The notes: generated by a model not told the origin, from the sequence alone. DNA of 64,000 nucleotides from Acidimicrobiaceae bacterium (GCA_027315005.1 DAHUZT010000114.1:1-64000), one strand, 5' to 3'; numbered from the stretch's first letter, positions 9,137-17,849 are shown. Translations and numbers: made by a program.

Positions 9137-9144
9137 TCCTCTCC

Positions 9145-9170
9145 TCGATCATCCGACTCGATCATCCGAC
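9145..9170. repeat. 13-bp tandem duplication upstream of the NfeD-like gene
   Basis: TCGATCATCCGAC is present twice head to tail at 9145-9157 and 9158-9170. A further 8-base unit GGTCGTCC is duplicated at 9186-9201. Both lie in the 171-base divergent gap between the NfeD-like gene and the SCO6745-like gene. Confidence 0.8.
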
Positions 9171-9296
9171 CGCCCCGATCTCCCCGGTCGTCCGGTCGTC
9201 CGGGACGGGTCGGAGACCGACACTCCCTGCTCAGCACTATATGGCGTCAGCCCCGCGATCCGAGTGGCCACCCCCGGGATCCAGTCGGCCGTCAGC

Positions 9297-9302
9297 TACC
9301 CT
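9297..9302 (+). promoter_or_regulatory. Putative -10 hexamer, leaderless SCO6745-like gene
   Basis: TACCCT ends five bases before the ATG at 9308, and no Shine-Dalgarno sequence is present. Consistent with a leaderless message, one base tighter than the other examples in the window. Confidence 0.4.
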
Positions 9303-9307
9303 GCACC

Positions 9308-10183
9308 ATGGCTCGCTCCGCGTCGGTCTCCCCGCTCACTGCCCGAAAGACCTGGCGCACGGTCGAACCCCTGCATGCGATGGTCTACTTCGCACCCGAG
9401 GTGGCCGAAGCCCTCAGCGCACTCGGCCTGGAGGCCGAATGCCGCTACTTCGCTTCGCGTGCGGCGGCGATGGGGGCGGTGGAACCCGGAGTGGTGGTGG
9501 CCTCCTTCTTCAACTTCAACCCCGAGCTGGTCAGGGCGGCCATTCCTCGCGCCTGGCAGCTGGCCTCGCCCGCGTCGGTGCTGGATGCCCGGCTGTCGGG
9601 CGCCGATCGTGCACTGTGCCGCATCCTGGGTGGCGATGTGGACTCACCCGGTCTGGCCCGGGCGGCAGCACTGGCTCGGGCAGCCGCCGAGCGCGCGGCG
9701 GACCGACCCGAAGGTCGCCCCCTCTTCGCTGCTCATGCCGCCCTTCCCTGGCCCGAACCTGCCCACCTCGTCCTGTGGCACGCCCAGACTCTGCTCCGCG
9801 AGTTCCGGGGTGACGGGCACGTGGGGCAGCTGGTCGCCGCCGGGATCGACGCCATCGAAGCACTCGTCCTCCACGTGGCGTCCGGAGAGGTTCACGAGCG
9901 GTTCCTCCGATCGACACGCGGTTGGGGCGATGACGACTGGGGCGCCGGAGTCGACCGCCTCGTCCGGCGTGGTCTGGTGATCCGGGTCGCTCCCGGAGAC
10001 GGCCGCAGCACCTTGGGCCTGACCGATGCAGGCCGATCGTTCCGGGAAGCGATCGAGGACGGCACCGACCAACTTGCCGTCTTCGCCTACGACGTGCTGG
10101 GTGAGGACGGGTGCGAAGCGCTGCGTACCGCCGCCCGCCCCTTCAGCCAGGCCGTGGTGGCCGCCGGAGACCTTCCCCGCTGA
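9308..10183 (+). CDS. SCO6745-like helix-rich protein, unknown function
   Basis: 291 aa. Begins with the family-like segment RTVEPLHAMVYFAPEVAEAL, then PGVVVASFFNFNPELVRAAIPRAW, and a central region with LPWPEPAHLVLWHAQTLLREFRGDGHV. The C-terminal third reads like a winged helix (VDRLVRRGLVIRV...LGLTDAGRSFREAIEDGTD). This resembles the actinobacterial SCO6745-type proteins, which look like degenerate MarR-type regulators but have no known role. I chose the ATG at 9308 because the homologous region starts there; upstream sequence in frame is unlike protein. It stands alone and converges on bioD. Confidence 0.8.
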   Translation: MARSASVSPLTARKTWRTVEPLHAMVYFAPEVAEALSALGLEAECRYFASRAAAMGAVEPGVVVASFFNFNPELVRAAIPRAWQLASPASVLDARLSGADRALCRILGGDVDSPGLARAAALARAAAERAADRPEGRPLFAAHAALPWPEPAHLVLWHAQTLLREFRGDGHVGQLVAAGIDAIEALVLHVASGEVHERFLRSTRGWGDDDWGAGVDRLVRRGLVIRVAPGDGRSTLGLTDAGRSFREAIEDGTDQLAVFAYDVLGEDGCEALRTAARPFSQAVVAAGDLPR

Positions 10184-10188
10184 AGCAT

Positions 10189-10222
10189 CCGGGTCGTCAC
10201 CCGGGCCGAGCCGGCCGGCTCG
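10189..10222. terminator. Double hairpin between convergent genes
   Basis: CCGGGT-cgtc-ACCCGG (10189-10204) starts six bases after the rightward gene's stop, and CGAGCCGGCCGGCTCG (10207-10222), a 16-base perfect palindrome, ends three bases before the leftward bioD stop. Together they fill the gap and probably serve as a bidirectional terminator without a U-tract. Confidence 0.55.
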
Positions 10223-10225
10223 AAT

Positions 10226-10906
10226 TCATGTCCCCATGACCAGGTCGACCAGCCGAGCCTCCTCCCCGGGCAGCGTCACGACGGTGTACCCGTCACGCTC
10301 GACGAGCCACCTCCGGTTCCGGCAGTGCAGGTCGTGCTCGCTGTCGTAGCGGTCGAGCACCACCACCGCGGCGGGAGCGACACTCGTGTCGGCCGCTCCG
10401 AGCGCCTCCATCGAGAGGCGCACCAGATTGATGGTACCGAGACCGGCATCGGCCACCAGCACCACCAGCCCGGGCCGGAGCGCGCCGACCAGATGGGTCA
10501 CGTCACCATCGGTGGCCTGGGGCGAGCGCACGCCCCCGGCCGTCTCGACGAGGCCCACCTCGACGGAAGGCGTCGGCCAGTCGACGGCTCCGAGTAGGTC
10601 TGCGACTGTGAAGTCGGGCAGGCCGAGCGCTTCGGCGGCCATCGGCGGCGCCATGGCCCGGTGGAAGGTGTGCCCCGGTGGGCAGACCCGGTCGGCTGGC
10701 TCACCGGATGCCTCCCCCAGGAGCTCGGCGTCGGTCGGGCCCCCTACAGGGTTATTCGCCGCGTCGAGGTCGAAGGACTGGGCAGGCTTGCGGGCGGCCA
10801 CGCTGACACCGCGGCCCCGTAGATCCCCGAGCAGGCGAGCGGCCACCCAGGTCTTTCCGACCTCGGTTCCCGTCCCGCACACGAGGACCAGGCGTTCAGG
10901 AAGCAT
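10226..10906 (-). CDS. bioD: Dethiobiotin synthetase
   Basis: ATP-dependent carboxylation and ring closure of 7,8-diaminopelargonate to dethiobiotin. 226 aa from the ATG at 10906. P-loop CGTGTEVGKTW is at residues 10-20; KPAQSFD, the catalytic-glutamate segment VETAGGVRSP and VLVADAGLGTINLV follow. The start I chose overlaps the bioF stop by 11 bases; a start at 10924 would add six residues without support. Last gene of the leftward bioA-bioF-bioD unit, ending at a double hairpin. KPAQSFD replaces the KPV.TG form of the E. coli enzyme. Confidence 0.94.
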   Translation of the reverse strand: MLPERLVLVCGTGTEVGKTWVAARLLGDLRGRGVSVAARKPAQSFDLDAANNPVGGPTDAELLGEASGEPADRVCPPGHTFHRAMAPPMAAEALGLPDFTVADLLGAVDWPTPSVEVGLVETAGGVRSPQATDGDVTHLVGALRPGLVVLVADAGLGTINLVRLSMEALGAADTSVAPAAVVVLDRYDSEHDLHCRNRRWLVERDGYTVVTLPGEEARLVDLVMGT

Positions 10907-12113
10907 GCCGCACCGCGGTGCCAAGCAACCGTTCCAGGGCGACGAGAAGCCGGTCCACCTGCTCGTCGGTGTGTGCAGCCGAAAGCGTCACCCGCAGTCG
11001 CGAGGTTCCGGTCTGCACGGTCGGAGGGCGGATCGCTGGCACCCACAGTCCGTCCTCCAGCAGCCGGTCCGATGCGACGAGCGCTTCCCGCTCGTCACCC
11101 AACACGATGGGGATGATCGGGGAAGGGTGGCCGTCGAGCCCGACCGCCTCGGACACCCGGGTGACGTGGTTCCTCAACCGCGCGAGGAGCGCATCTCCCT
11201 CGGCGGAACGCATCACGGTGAGGCTGGAGAGGGCGGCGGCGGTGTCTGCCGGGGTGGGTGCGGTGGTGAAGATGTACGGACGGCCCCGGTTGACCAGGAG
11301 GTCGCAGAAGGCAGCAGGTCCGCTGACGAACCCCCCGAGAGAGCCGAGTGCCTTCGACAACGTACCCACCCGGAGGATCGGGGTGGTATCGCGGACGGCC
11401 GGAAGCTCGGGCCCGAGCACCGCGTGGGCCTCGTCGAGGATGACGAGTGCGCCATGGCGACCCGCCACCGACAACAGTCCATCGACGTCCGCGTTGTCAC
11501 CATCCATCGAGAAGACGGTGTCGGAGACCACCACGGACCGTCCGGCAACCGCGCCCAGAGCACGGTCGAGGTGCGCCAGATCGCGATGGGGAAAGATCCG
11601 TACAGACGCCCGGGCCAGCCGGCATCCGTCGACGATCGATGCGTGATTGAGCTCGTCGGAGAAGATCACCACGTCATCGGAACCGAAGACCGACAGTACC
11701 GAGAGATTCGCGGCGAAGCCGGTCGGGAAGAGTACTGCCCGCTGGTCACCCTTCCAGGTGGCGAGCGCCGCTTCCAGCTCGACATGGACCGGGCGTGACC
11801 CGGTGACCAGGCGAGAGGCGCCCGCGCCGGATCCCCACCGTTCGGTGGCCACACCCGCCGCTTCGATGACCGCCGGATGCTCGGACAGACCCAGGTAGTC
11901 GTTGGAGGCGAAGGACACGACCCGGAGCACGGTCCCCGGGCCGGTCTCCAGTGAGCCTGCAGGACCGAGGGCGTCGAACGTACGCGGTCTGCGCCACCTT
12001 CCCGAAGCCTCCACACGCCGGCAGGCATCGTCCACCCACGCCGCCCATCCCGTGCCGCTCGGAACTCGCTCGGCCGGTCGTTCGGCCTCGGGCCGCAGAT
12101 CCCTGGGAGTCAT
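10896..12113 (-). CDS. bioF: 8-amino-7-oxononanoate synthase
   Basis: PLP enzyme condensing pimeloyl-thioester with alanine. 405 aa. SFASNDYLGLSEHPAV opens the fold; SDELNHASIVDG, the DEAHAVLG aspartate that contacts the PLP ring nitrogen, and the PLP-lysine segment GTLSKALGSLGGFV are all present. The start ATG at 12113 overlaps the bioA stop as ATGA, which decides it over the GTG at 12125. Coupled downstream to bioD. The N-terminal 60 residues are longer and more basic than in E. coli BioF. Confidence 0.95.
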   Translation of the reverse strand: MTPRDLRPEAERPAERVPSGTGWAAWVDDACRRVEASGRWRRPRTFDALGPAGSLETGPGTVLRVVSFASNDYLGLSEHPAVIEAAGVATERWGSGAGASRLVTGSRPVHVELEAALATWKGDQRAVLFPTGFAANLSVLSVFGSDDVVIFSDELNHASIVDGCRLARASVRIFPHRDLAHLDRALGAVAGRSVVVSDTVFSMDGDNADVDGLLSVAGRHGALVILDEAHAVLGPELPAVRDTTPILRVGTLSKALGSLGGFVSGPAAFCDLLVNRGRPYIFTTAPTPADTAAALSSLTVMRSAEGDALLARLRNHVTRVSEAVGLDGHPSPIIPIVLGDEREALVASDRLLEDGLWVPAIRPPTVQTGTSRLRVTLSAAHTDEQVDRLLVALERLLGTAVRHAS

Positions 12114-13417
12114 CGGCTGTCCCACAAGAGGACCGTGTCGATAGCTTCGGCAAGCACGTCGACGATTCGTCTGATCTCATCGGTGGTGGTGGTGAGTGGC
12201 GGCATGAGCACCACCACATCCCCGAGCGGTCGGAGGAACACGCCGTTCCGGACGGCCTCGGCACACACCCGGCGACCCAGCCGCACCGATCGCGCCGGGG
12301 GCGCCAGCTCGACTCCGGCCATGAGACCCCGTCGGCGCACAGCAGCCACACCGGGACGGCCGACCAGAGTGTCGTCCAGTCTGGACGCGAGGTGGTCACC
12401 GACCTCACCCACATGGTCCAGGACCTTCCACTCGTCCAACAGCTCGAGGTGTCGGCGGGCCACGGCACAGCCCAGCGCATTCCCGCCGTAGGAATGTCCG
12501 TGGTAGAGGGTCTTCGGCCCTAGATCGGCCCCGTCGAAGGCGTCGAACACCGGGCCCGATACGACGGTGGCCGACAGGGGGAGGTATCCGCCGGTGATGC
12601 CCTTGCCCAGACAGATCAGATCCGGGCGGAAGGCAGGTCCCGCCCACTCTGAGGCGAACAACTTTCCTGTCCGGCCGAATCCGGTGGCCACTTCGTCGCA
12701 GATGAGAAGCACTCCCGAGTCCCGGCAGGCCTCACCCACCCGGGCCAGGTCGGACGGTTCGGAGACCAGCATTCCCGAAGCGCCCTGGACCATCGGCTCG
12801 ATCACCAATGCCACCAGCTCGTCGGCATGACACTCGATGGCAGACACCGCCTTGTCTGCCCAATCGGAGACTGCATAACCGGGGGTCCGGACCACGGGAA
12901 ACCGCAGTGGGTCGAAGAGCTTGGTCCCGAAGCCCCCGTCCCCAAGCGAGAGGGCGCCCATCGTGTCGCCGTGGTAGGCATCCCCCAGCGCGAGAAAGTG
13001 TCGACGTTCGGCCTCCCCGCGGTTGACCCAGTACTGGAAGGCGATCTTCGCGGCCTGCTCCACGGAAACGGCACCGTCGGACGCGAACAGGATGTGGGCG
13101 TCGTCCACCGGCACCACGGCAGCCAGGGCCTCGGCCAGCTCGATGGTGGCGCGGTTGCCGTTCCCGAGCAAGGTCGAGTGCGCGATCCTCCCGAGCTGGT
13201 CGATGACCGCGGCGTCGAGCTCGGGAACCCGGTGCCCGAGCGTGGTGACCCACAGGGAGGAGATGGCGTCGAAGTACCGGTTGCCGTCGACGTCGATGAG
13301 CTCTCGGCCCTCGCCCCGTTCGATCACGATGGGGGCGCTGTCGACATAGCTGGCCATCTGGGTGAAACCGTGCCAGACGACGGCGCTGTCCCTCGCCACC
13401 CAGTCGGCCGCGGTCAC
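12110..13417 (-). CDS. bioA: Adenosylmethionine-8-amino-7-oxononanoate aminotransferase
   Basis: Class III PLP transaminase that uses SAM as amino donor to make 7,8-diaminopelargonate. 435 aa. WHGFTQMASY near the start is the BioA substrate-site signature; YFDAISSLWVTTLGHRVPE, GDAYHGDTMGALSLGD, CDEVATGFGRTGK and the PLP-lysine segment ICLGKGITGGYLPLSATV follow. GTG start at 13417 with GAAAGAG upstream. First gene of the tightly overlapping bioA-F-D unit. No pimelate-forming genes (bioC, bioH, bioW, bioI) are in the window. Confidence 0.96.
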   Translation of the reverse strand: MTAADWVARDSAVVWHGFTQMASYVDSAPIVIERGEGRELIDVDGNRYFDAISSLWVTTLGHRVPELDAAVIDQLGRIAHSTLLGNGNRATIELAEALAAVVPVDDAHILFASDGAVSVEQAAKIAFQYWVNRGEAERRHFLALGDAYHGDTMGALSLGDGGFGTKLFDPLRFPVVRTPGYAVSDWADKAVSAIECHADELVALVIEPMVQGASGMLVSEPSDLARVGEACRDSGVLLICDEVATGFGRTGKLFASEWAGPAFRPDLICLGKGITGGYLPLSATVVSGPVFDAFDGADLGPKTLYHGHSYGGNALGCAVARRHLELLDEWKVLDHVGEVGDHLASRLDDTLVGRPGVAAVRRRGLMAGVELAPPARSVRLGRRVCAEAVRNGVFLRPLGDVVVLMPPLTTTTDEIRRIVDVLAEAIDTVLLWDSR

Positions 13418-13499
13418 CGCTCTTTCGTCCGCGGGGGATACGCTTCGGTCATCTTGGAGAGTCTTGTCGACGGAGGGGGCCAGGTCTAACGAGTCCCAT

Positions 13500-13505
13500 T
13501 AGGCT
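13500..13505 (+). promoter_or_regulatory. Putative -10 hexamer, leaderless riboflavin synthase
   Basis: TAGGCT ends six bases before the GTG at 13512, again the leaderless spacing, with no ribosome binding site between. Confidence 0.45.
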
Positions 13506-13511
13506 GCTGCA

Positions 13512-13988
13512 GTGGACCGGATCGGTATCGTCGACACCATGTTCGCCCGTTACGACATGGGCGCCGAGGCCGCCGCCGAGCTGGCTACGTGCCCGGGGTT
13601 CGGAGTGCGGTTCGAAGTCCTCTACCGCACGGTTCCCGGCTTCAAGGACCTTGCCGTCGAGTGCAAGCGTCTGATCGAGCTCGACGGATGTGACATCGTG
13701 GTGGCCCTCGGCATGCCGGGACGGGCTGCGATCGACCAGGTCTGTGCCCACGAGGCGTCCCAGGGACTCATGCAGGCCCAGCTGATGACCTCGACCCACA
13801 TCCTCGAAGTGTTCGTGCACGAAGACGAGGAGGACGACCCGGTGCGTTTGGCTGGCGTCTGTGTGGACCGGGCCCGCAAGCACGCCCGTAACGCCTATTG
13901 GATGCTCTACGAGCCCGAGCAACTCAGCCGCCGGGCCGGGCAGGGAATCCGGCAGGGCTACGAGGATGCCGGGACACTGACCGGCTGA
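13512..13988 (+). CDS. ribC: Archaeal-type riboflavin synthase
   Basis: 158-aa protein of the archaeal riboflavin synthase family (related to lumazine synthase), which dismutates two 6,7-dimethyl-8-ribityllumazine molecules. It is unrelated to the trimeric bacterial RibE enzyme. Diagnostic stretches are VDTMFARYDMG at the start, YRTVPGFKDLAVECKRLI, VVALGMPGRAAIDQVCAHEAS, QLMTSTHILEVFVHEDE and the C-terminal MLYEPE with IRQGYEDAG. Length matches the archaeal enzyme. It is alone, divergent from bioA, with no other rib gene in the window. Codon usage and GC look like the neighbours. Family call is from memory of the archaeal motif set; acquisition by transfer is inference. Confidence 0.85.
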   Translation: MDRIGIVDTMFARYDMGAEAAAELATCPGFGVRFEVLYRTVPGFKDLAVECKRLIELDGCDIVVALGMPGRAAIDQVCAHEASQGLMQAQLMTSTHILEVFVHEDEEDDPVRLAGVCVDRARKHARNAYWMLYEPEQLSRRAGQGIRQGYEDAGTLTG

Positions 13989-14006
13989 ATCGGTACCGGA
14001 GGAAGA

Positions 14007-15179
14007 TCACCCGCCCGGATCGTGGGGCATGCCAAGGGTACGTTCGGCGATGATGTTGCGCTGCACTTCGGCCGTTCCGCCACCGATGGTGAGGGCAGGA
14101 GCGAAGAGGAAGCCTGTGGTCCAGATCGAATCGGGCCATCGCCCGGCAGCAACCGGACCCGTGGCCGGCCCGGTCCCCGACAGCATTCCTCGTGCCCCGG
14201 CCAGATCGCGTGCCAATCCCATCACCTGCTGACCGTGCCGGTCGGCCAAAGCCTTGCTCACCGATGCCTCCGGGCCAGGCTCGAACCCAGCCAGTGCTGC
14301 CGAAACGGTTCGAAGCCGGAGCACCCGGAGGATCTCGCCGTCGATGAAGAGCCGGACGAGGCGGTCACGGAGCTGCGGCGTTACGGTCTCACCCTCCCGC
14401 ACCGATTCCACCAGGTCGGTCGCGGTGGGACCCATGCCCCAGAGCGACCCCGAACCTGAAAGCGATATTCGTTCGTTGCCCAGGGTGACCTTGGCCAGGG
14501 ACCAGCCGGCACCCCGCCGACCCACCAGGTTGGCCCCGGGTATCCGGACCTCGTCGAGGAAGACTTCGTTGAAGGTGTGGGCGCCGGTCATGTCGACGAG
14601 CGGCCGAACGGTCACCCCTTCTGCGTGCATCGGACAGATGAAGTAGGAGATCGCCGCGTGTGACGGGACGTCGGTTTCCGTCCGGGCCAAGAGGATGCCG
14701 AAATGGGCGACATGAGCGTAGGATGTCCAGACCTTCTGACCCGTCACCACCCACTCGTCCCCGTCGAGCTCCGCCCGGGTGGTCAGCGACGCCAGATCGG
14801 AGCCGGCGCCGGGCTCGCTGAACAGCTGGCACCACACCTCCTCACCGGCCAGCATCGGCAGCAAGTAGCGAGACTTCTGCCTGCGGGTCCCGGCGTGCAG
14901 GATGGTGGGACCGGCCCATCCGATGCCGATCGGATTGTCCGGCCGGTGGACGCCGGCCGCGGCAAGCTCCTCGTCCACCACGATCTGGTTCGCAGGATCG
15001 GCTCCGAGCCCGTAGGGAGCCGGCCAGTGGGGGGCCACGAGACCCCGTTCCGCCAGTTGGCGAGGGCTCGGACGGGGATTGGCGTCGAGCCACTTCCTGA
15101 TCTCACGTCGAAGCCGTTCGAGACCCGACCACCCGGCCGGATGGCCACCGGATGGTTCGGATGCTGGAGCGGCGAACAC
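14007..15179 (-). CDS. Acyl-CoA dehydrogenase
   Basis: 390 aa FAD-dependent dehydrogenase. FSEPGAGSDLASLTTRAELDG (FAD/substrate loop) and VVTGQKVWTSYAHVAHFGILLAR are typical, and the C-terminus has TIGGGTAEVQRNIIAERTLGMP, the usual ACAD ending. The GTG at 15179 is chosen: TACGCT lies six bases upstream and the family N-terminus begins soon after (LRREIRKWLDANPRP); the much longer open frame upstream runs through the divergent ligase gene. It shares an 84-base intergenic region with that acyl-CoA ligase, so the pair probably activates and then oxidises the same acyl substrate. The form resembles steroid or fatty-acid pathway dehydrogenases of actinobacteria. Confidence 0.9.
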   Translation of the reverse strand: MFAAPASEPSGGHPAGWSGLERLRREIRKWLDANPRPSPRQLAERGLVAPHWPAPYGLGADPANQIVVDEELAAAGVHRPDNPIGIGWAGPTILHAGTRRQKSRYLLPMLAGEEVWCQLFSEPGAGSDLASLTTRAELDGDEWVVTGQKVWTSYAHVAHFGILLARTETDVPSHAAISYFICPMHAEGVTVRPLVDMTGAHTFNEVFLDEVRIPGANLVGRRGAGWSLAKVTLGNERISLSGSGSLWGMGPTATDLVESVREGETVTPQLRDRLVRLFIDGEILRVLRLRTVSAALAGFEPGPEASVSKALADRHGQQVMGLARDLAGARGMLSGTGPATGPVAAGRWPDSIWTTGFLFAPALTIGGGTAEVQRNIIAERTLGMPHDPGG

Positions 15180-15185
15180 GGTGCA

Positions 15186-15191
15186 AGCGTA
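15186..15191 (-). promoter_or_regulatory. Putative -10 hexamer, leaderless acyl-CoA dehydrogenase
   Basis: On the minus strand TACGCT ends six bases before the GTG at 15179. Same leaderless geometry as elsewhere in the window. Confidence 0.45.
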
Positions 15192-15263
15192 GGCTGACGC
15201 CAATCTCTCTGCGGGGTGAAGGCTGACGCTCGGAGAGCAGCACGGCTCGGTGAGGAGACGACG

Positions 15264-16898
15264 TTGAGTGCCTGGAACTTCGCAGACGTGTGGGAGACGG
15301 TGGCAGAGGTGCTTCCCGAGGCACCCGCCCTCGTACACGCCGGCCAGACCGTTTCGTGGGGTCAGCTCGACGAGCGGGCCAACGCCCTGGCCCGGTGGCT
15401 GCTCGACGGTGGGGCGGTCCGACAGGACAAGGTGGGCATCTACCTGTACAACTGCCCCGAATACCTGGAGACCGTCTTCGCCTGCCTGAAGGTCGGCCTG
15501 GTCCCCGTCAACACCAACTACCGGTACGCCGACGAGGAGTTGGCCTACCTCTGGGAGAACTCGGATGCCGTAACCGTGATCTTCCACGGTTCCTTCACCG
15601 AGCGCTTGGAAGGCATTCGTGGACGGCTGGGCGGGATCCGGAGCTGGCTGTGGGTCGACGACGGCACCTCGACCTGTCCGGACTGGGCTGAATCGTACGA
15701 AGCTGTCCGTACCGCTCCGATTGCACGTCGGGTTGATGCTCCCTGGGGTCGCAGCCCCGACGACCTGTTCATGCTCTATACCGGGGGAACCACGGGTTTG
15801 CCCAAGGGGGTGATGTGGCGCCAGGACGATCTCTTCGTCCGGCTCAACGGCTCCGGCTTCAGGCGCTACCCCGAGGACGGCACGATCGAACAGGTCCGGG
15901 AGCTGCTCGTTCAGAGCGGCCCCGGCATGGCCCTGTTGCCCGCGTGCCCACTCATGCACGGAACCGGAGGGTTCACCGCACTCGAGTGCCTCAGTGAGGG
16001 AGGCCGTGTGGTCACCCTGGCAACCCGGACCTTCGATCCGATCGAACTGCTCGACACGGTAGAGCGGGAAAGCGTCAATGGAGTGGTCATCGTCGGAGAC
16101 GCCTTCGCCAGGCCGATCCTCGGCGCCCTCGACGACCATCCGGATCGGTGGGACCTGACCGGTCTGGTCGGGATCATCTCATCGGGCGTGATGTGGAGCG
16201 AGGAGACCAAGCAGGGACTGCTCCGTCACCATGGGGACCTGCTCCTCATCGATGCATTCAGCTCGTCGGAGGCCCTGGGGATGGGCAGCTCGGTCTCGTC
16301 GGGGAACGCGTCGGCCAAAACGGCCCGATTCCAGCTCGGACCCGATGTCCGAGTCATCGACGCAGCCGGACACGACGTCGTCGCAGGTTCGGCCGAACCC
16401 GGAGTCCTCGCCCTCGGAGGCCGGATCCCGCTCGGCTACTACAAGGACGAGATCAAGACCGACAACACGTTCCGGATCATCGACGGCAAGCGCTACTCGG
16501 TACCCGGGGACTACGCCGAAGTGGACAAGGATGGCACCATCCATCTGCTCGGCCGAGGCTCGGTGTGCATCAACACCGGCGGGGAGAAGGTCTATCCCGA
16601 AGAAGTCGAAGAGGTGGTGAAGACCCTCGAGGGTGTGGTCGACGCCGTCGCGGTCGGGATACCGAATGAACGATTCGGTGAGGAGATCGTTGTCGCGATC
16701 GAAGTGGGTGGCGGCGCCGATGCCCACTCCCTCACACCCGAACGGGTCATCGAACACGTGAAGGAGCGGTTGGCCGGGTACAAGGCACCTCGCCGGGTTC
16801 GCTTCGTCGAGTCGATCGGGCGCTCCCCATCGGGAAAGGTCGACTACAACCGCCACCGGACCGAATCTGCCGAGTGGGCCGGTGTCGCGCTCGGCTGA
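15264..16898 (+). CDS. Acyl-CoA ligase, AMP-forming (FadD family)
   Basis: ANL-superfamily enzyme that activates a carboxylic acid to its CoA thioester through an acyl-AMP. 544 aa. The P-loop-like motif FMLYTGGTTGLPKGVMW is near residue 175, the acyl-binding region follows, and the C-terminal domain has YSVPGDYAEVDKDG, GRGSVCINTGGEKVYPEEVE and the catalytic lysine in RSPSGKVDYN. GAGGAG lies six bases upstream of the TTG at 15264, which I prefer over the GTG at 15216 without such a site. The N-terminus WNFADVWETVAEVLPEAPAL resembles actinobacterial FadD19/FadD3-type enzymes of sterol degradation; substrate is not provable here. Divergent from an acyl-CoA dehydrogenase. Confidence 0.9.
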   Translation: MSAWNFADVWETVAEVLPEAPALVHAGQTVSWGQLDERANALARWLLDGGAVRQDKVGIYLYNCPEYLETVFACLKVGLVPVNTNYRYADEELAYLWENSDAVTVIFHGSFTERLEGIRGRLGGIRSWLWVDDGTSTCPDWAESYEAVRTAPIARRVDAPWGRSPDDLFMLYTGGTTGLPKGVMWRQDDLFVRLNGSGFRRYPEDGTIEQVRELLVQSGPGMALLPACPLMHGTGGFTALECLSEGGRVVTLATRTFDPIELLDTVERESVNGVVIVGDAFARPILGALDDHPDRWDLTGLVGIISSGVMWSEETKQGLLRHHGDLLLIDAFSSSEALGMGSSVSSGNASAKTARFQLGPDVRVIDAAGHDVVAGSAEPGVLALGGRIPLGYYKDEIKTDNTFRIIDGKRYSVPGDYAEVDKDGTIHLLGRGSVCINTGGEKVYPEEVEEVVKTLEGVVDAVAVGIPNERFGEEIVVAIEVGGGADAHSLTPERVIEHVKERLAGYKAPRRVRFVESIGRSPSGKVDYNRHRTESAEWAGVALG

Positions 16899-16939
16899 TC
16901 TCCAATACCAATCGGTCAGCCCCGATCGGCGTCTTTCGG

Positions 16940-17683
16940 TCAGTCCTTGTTGGCACCATTTCCTCGAACGAAGTCGTTCACCGCGTAATAGGCGTCGATC
17001 GACTCGCCGGCGTCGCCCCAGAAGCCTTCGAGGACGTCGTAGGCCATCGCTCCCTGTTCGATGTAGTAGTTGTTGACGTCGGTGATCTCGAGCTCACCTC
17101 GACCCGACGGAGCGAGGGTGGGAATGACCTGGAACACGTCGGCGTCGTAGCAGTAGATCCCGGTGACCCCGTAGTTGGAAGTCGGCTGCTCGGGCTTCTC
17201 GATGATCCCTACCACCCGTCGGTCCTCGTCGAAGGAGGGAACGCCCAGGTGACGGAGATGTTCCTCCTCCTCGACCTGGGTGAGCAGGATACGCGCTCCT
17301 TTGGGTTGCCGTTTGAAGGCGTCCACCATCGGCTTGATCGAACGTTCGACGATGTTGTCGGCCAGCATCACGAGCACCGGATCGCCATCCACGAACCGCT
17401 CGGCCAGGCCCAGTGCTTCGGCGATTCCACCGGGCCGGTCCTGATAGCCATAGCTCAGGCGATCGATCCCGAACTCCTGGCCATTGCCGAGCAGTCGCAG
17501 GAATTCACCCGCGTGGGTCCCCCCCGTCACCAGCATGATCTCGCGGATACCGGCGTTGACCAGCGCTTCGATGCCCCAATTGATCATCGGCCGGTCGTAG
17601 ATCGGCAGCAGGTGCTTGTTGGTGATGCGGGTCAGCGGGTGCAGCCGGGAGCCGGTTCCCCCGGCGAGGATGACGCCCTTCAT
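16940..17683 (-). CDS. rmlA: Glucose-1-phosphate thymidylyltransferase-like nucleotidyltransferase
   Basis: Sugar-nucleotide pyrophosphorylase of 247 aa with ILAGGTGSRLHPLTRITNKHL (nucleotide and Mg binding), VLVMLADNIVE (the usual GDN is ADN here), GIIEKPEQP and the late FWGDAGESID. It is about 45 residues shorter than canonical RmlA and lacks its C-terminal helical region, so it is the short RmlA-like type; it may still make dTDP-glucose. ATG at 17683 has GGTGGG upstream and a TAGGCT nine bases before the ATG. It sits alone, 37 kb from rmlB and rmlD; no rmlC is in the window. The exact nucleotide (dTTP or UTP) is uncertain. Confidence 0.8.
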   Translation of the reverse strand: MKGVILAGGTGSRLHPLTRITNKHLLPIYDRPMINWGIEALVNAGIREIMLVTGGTHAGEFLRLLGNGQEFGIDRLSYGYQDRPGGIAEALGLAERFVDGDPVLVMLADNIVERSIKPMVDAFKRQPKGARILLTQVEEEEHLRHLGVPSFDEDRRVVGIIEKPEQPTSNYGVTGIYCYDADVFQVIPTLAPSGRGELEITDVNNYYIEQGAMAYDVLEGFWGDAGESIDAYYAVNDFVRGNGANKD

Positions 17684-17849
17684 CGGCCCACCAGCCTACC
17701 GGGACGGATCATCCCGTGCCCACGGTGGGAGAGGTGGGGGAAGGTCACTCAACCTCATCGCCGGGCCGACCAACGTGGCCGGTCGGGCCGGCCTGGCGAC
17801 CGAACTCGGCCAGGACCCCGTCCGACACGACCGGCCATGCCTGCTGCGC

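Noticed and set aside
8847-9152. 101-codon leftward frame overlapping the NfeD-like gene
   Set aside because: Different frame from the NfeD OB-fold motifs; basic random composition.
15180-16139. In-frame upstream extension of the acyl-CoA dehydrogenase
   Set aside because: Antisense to the acyl-CoA ligase; no family similarity before the GTG at 15179.
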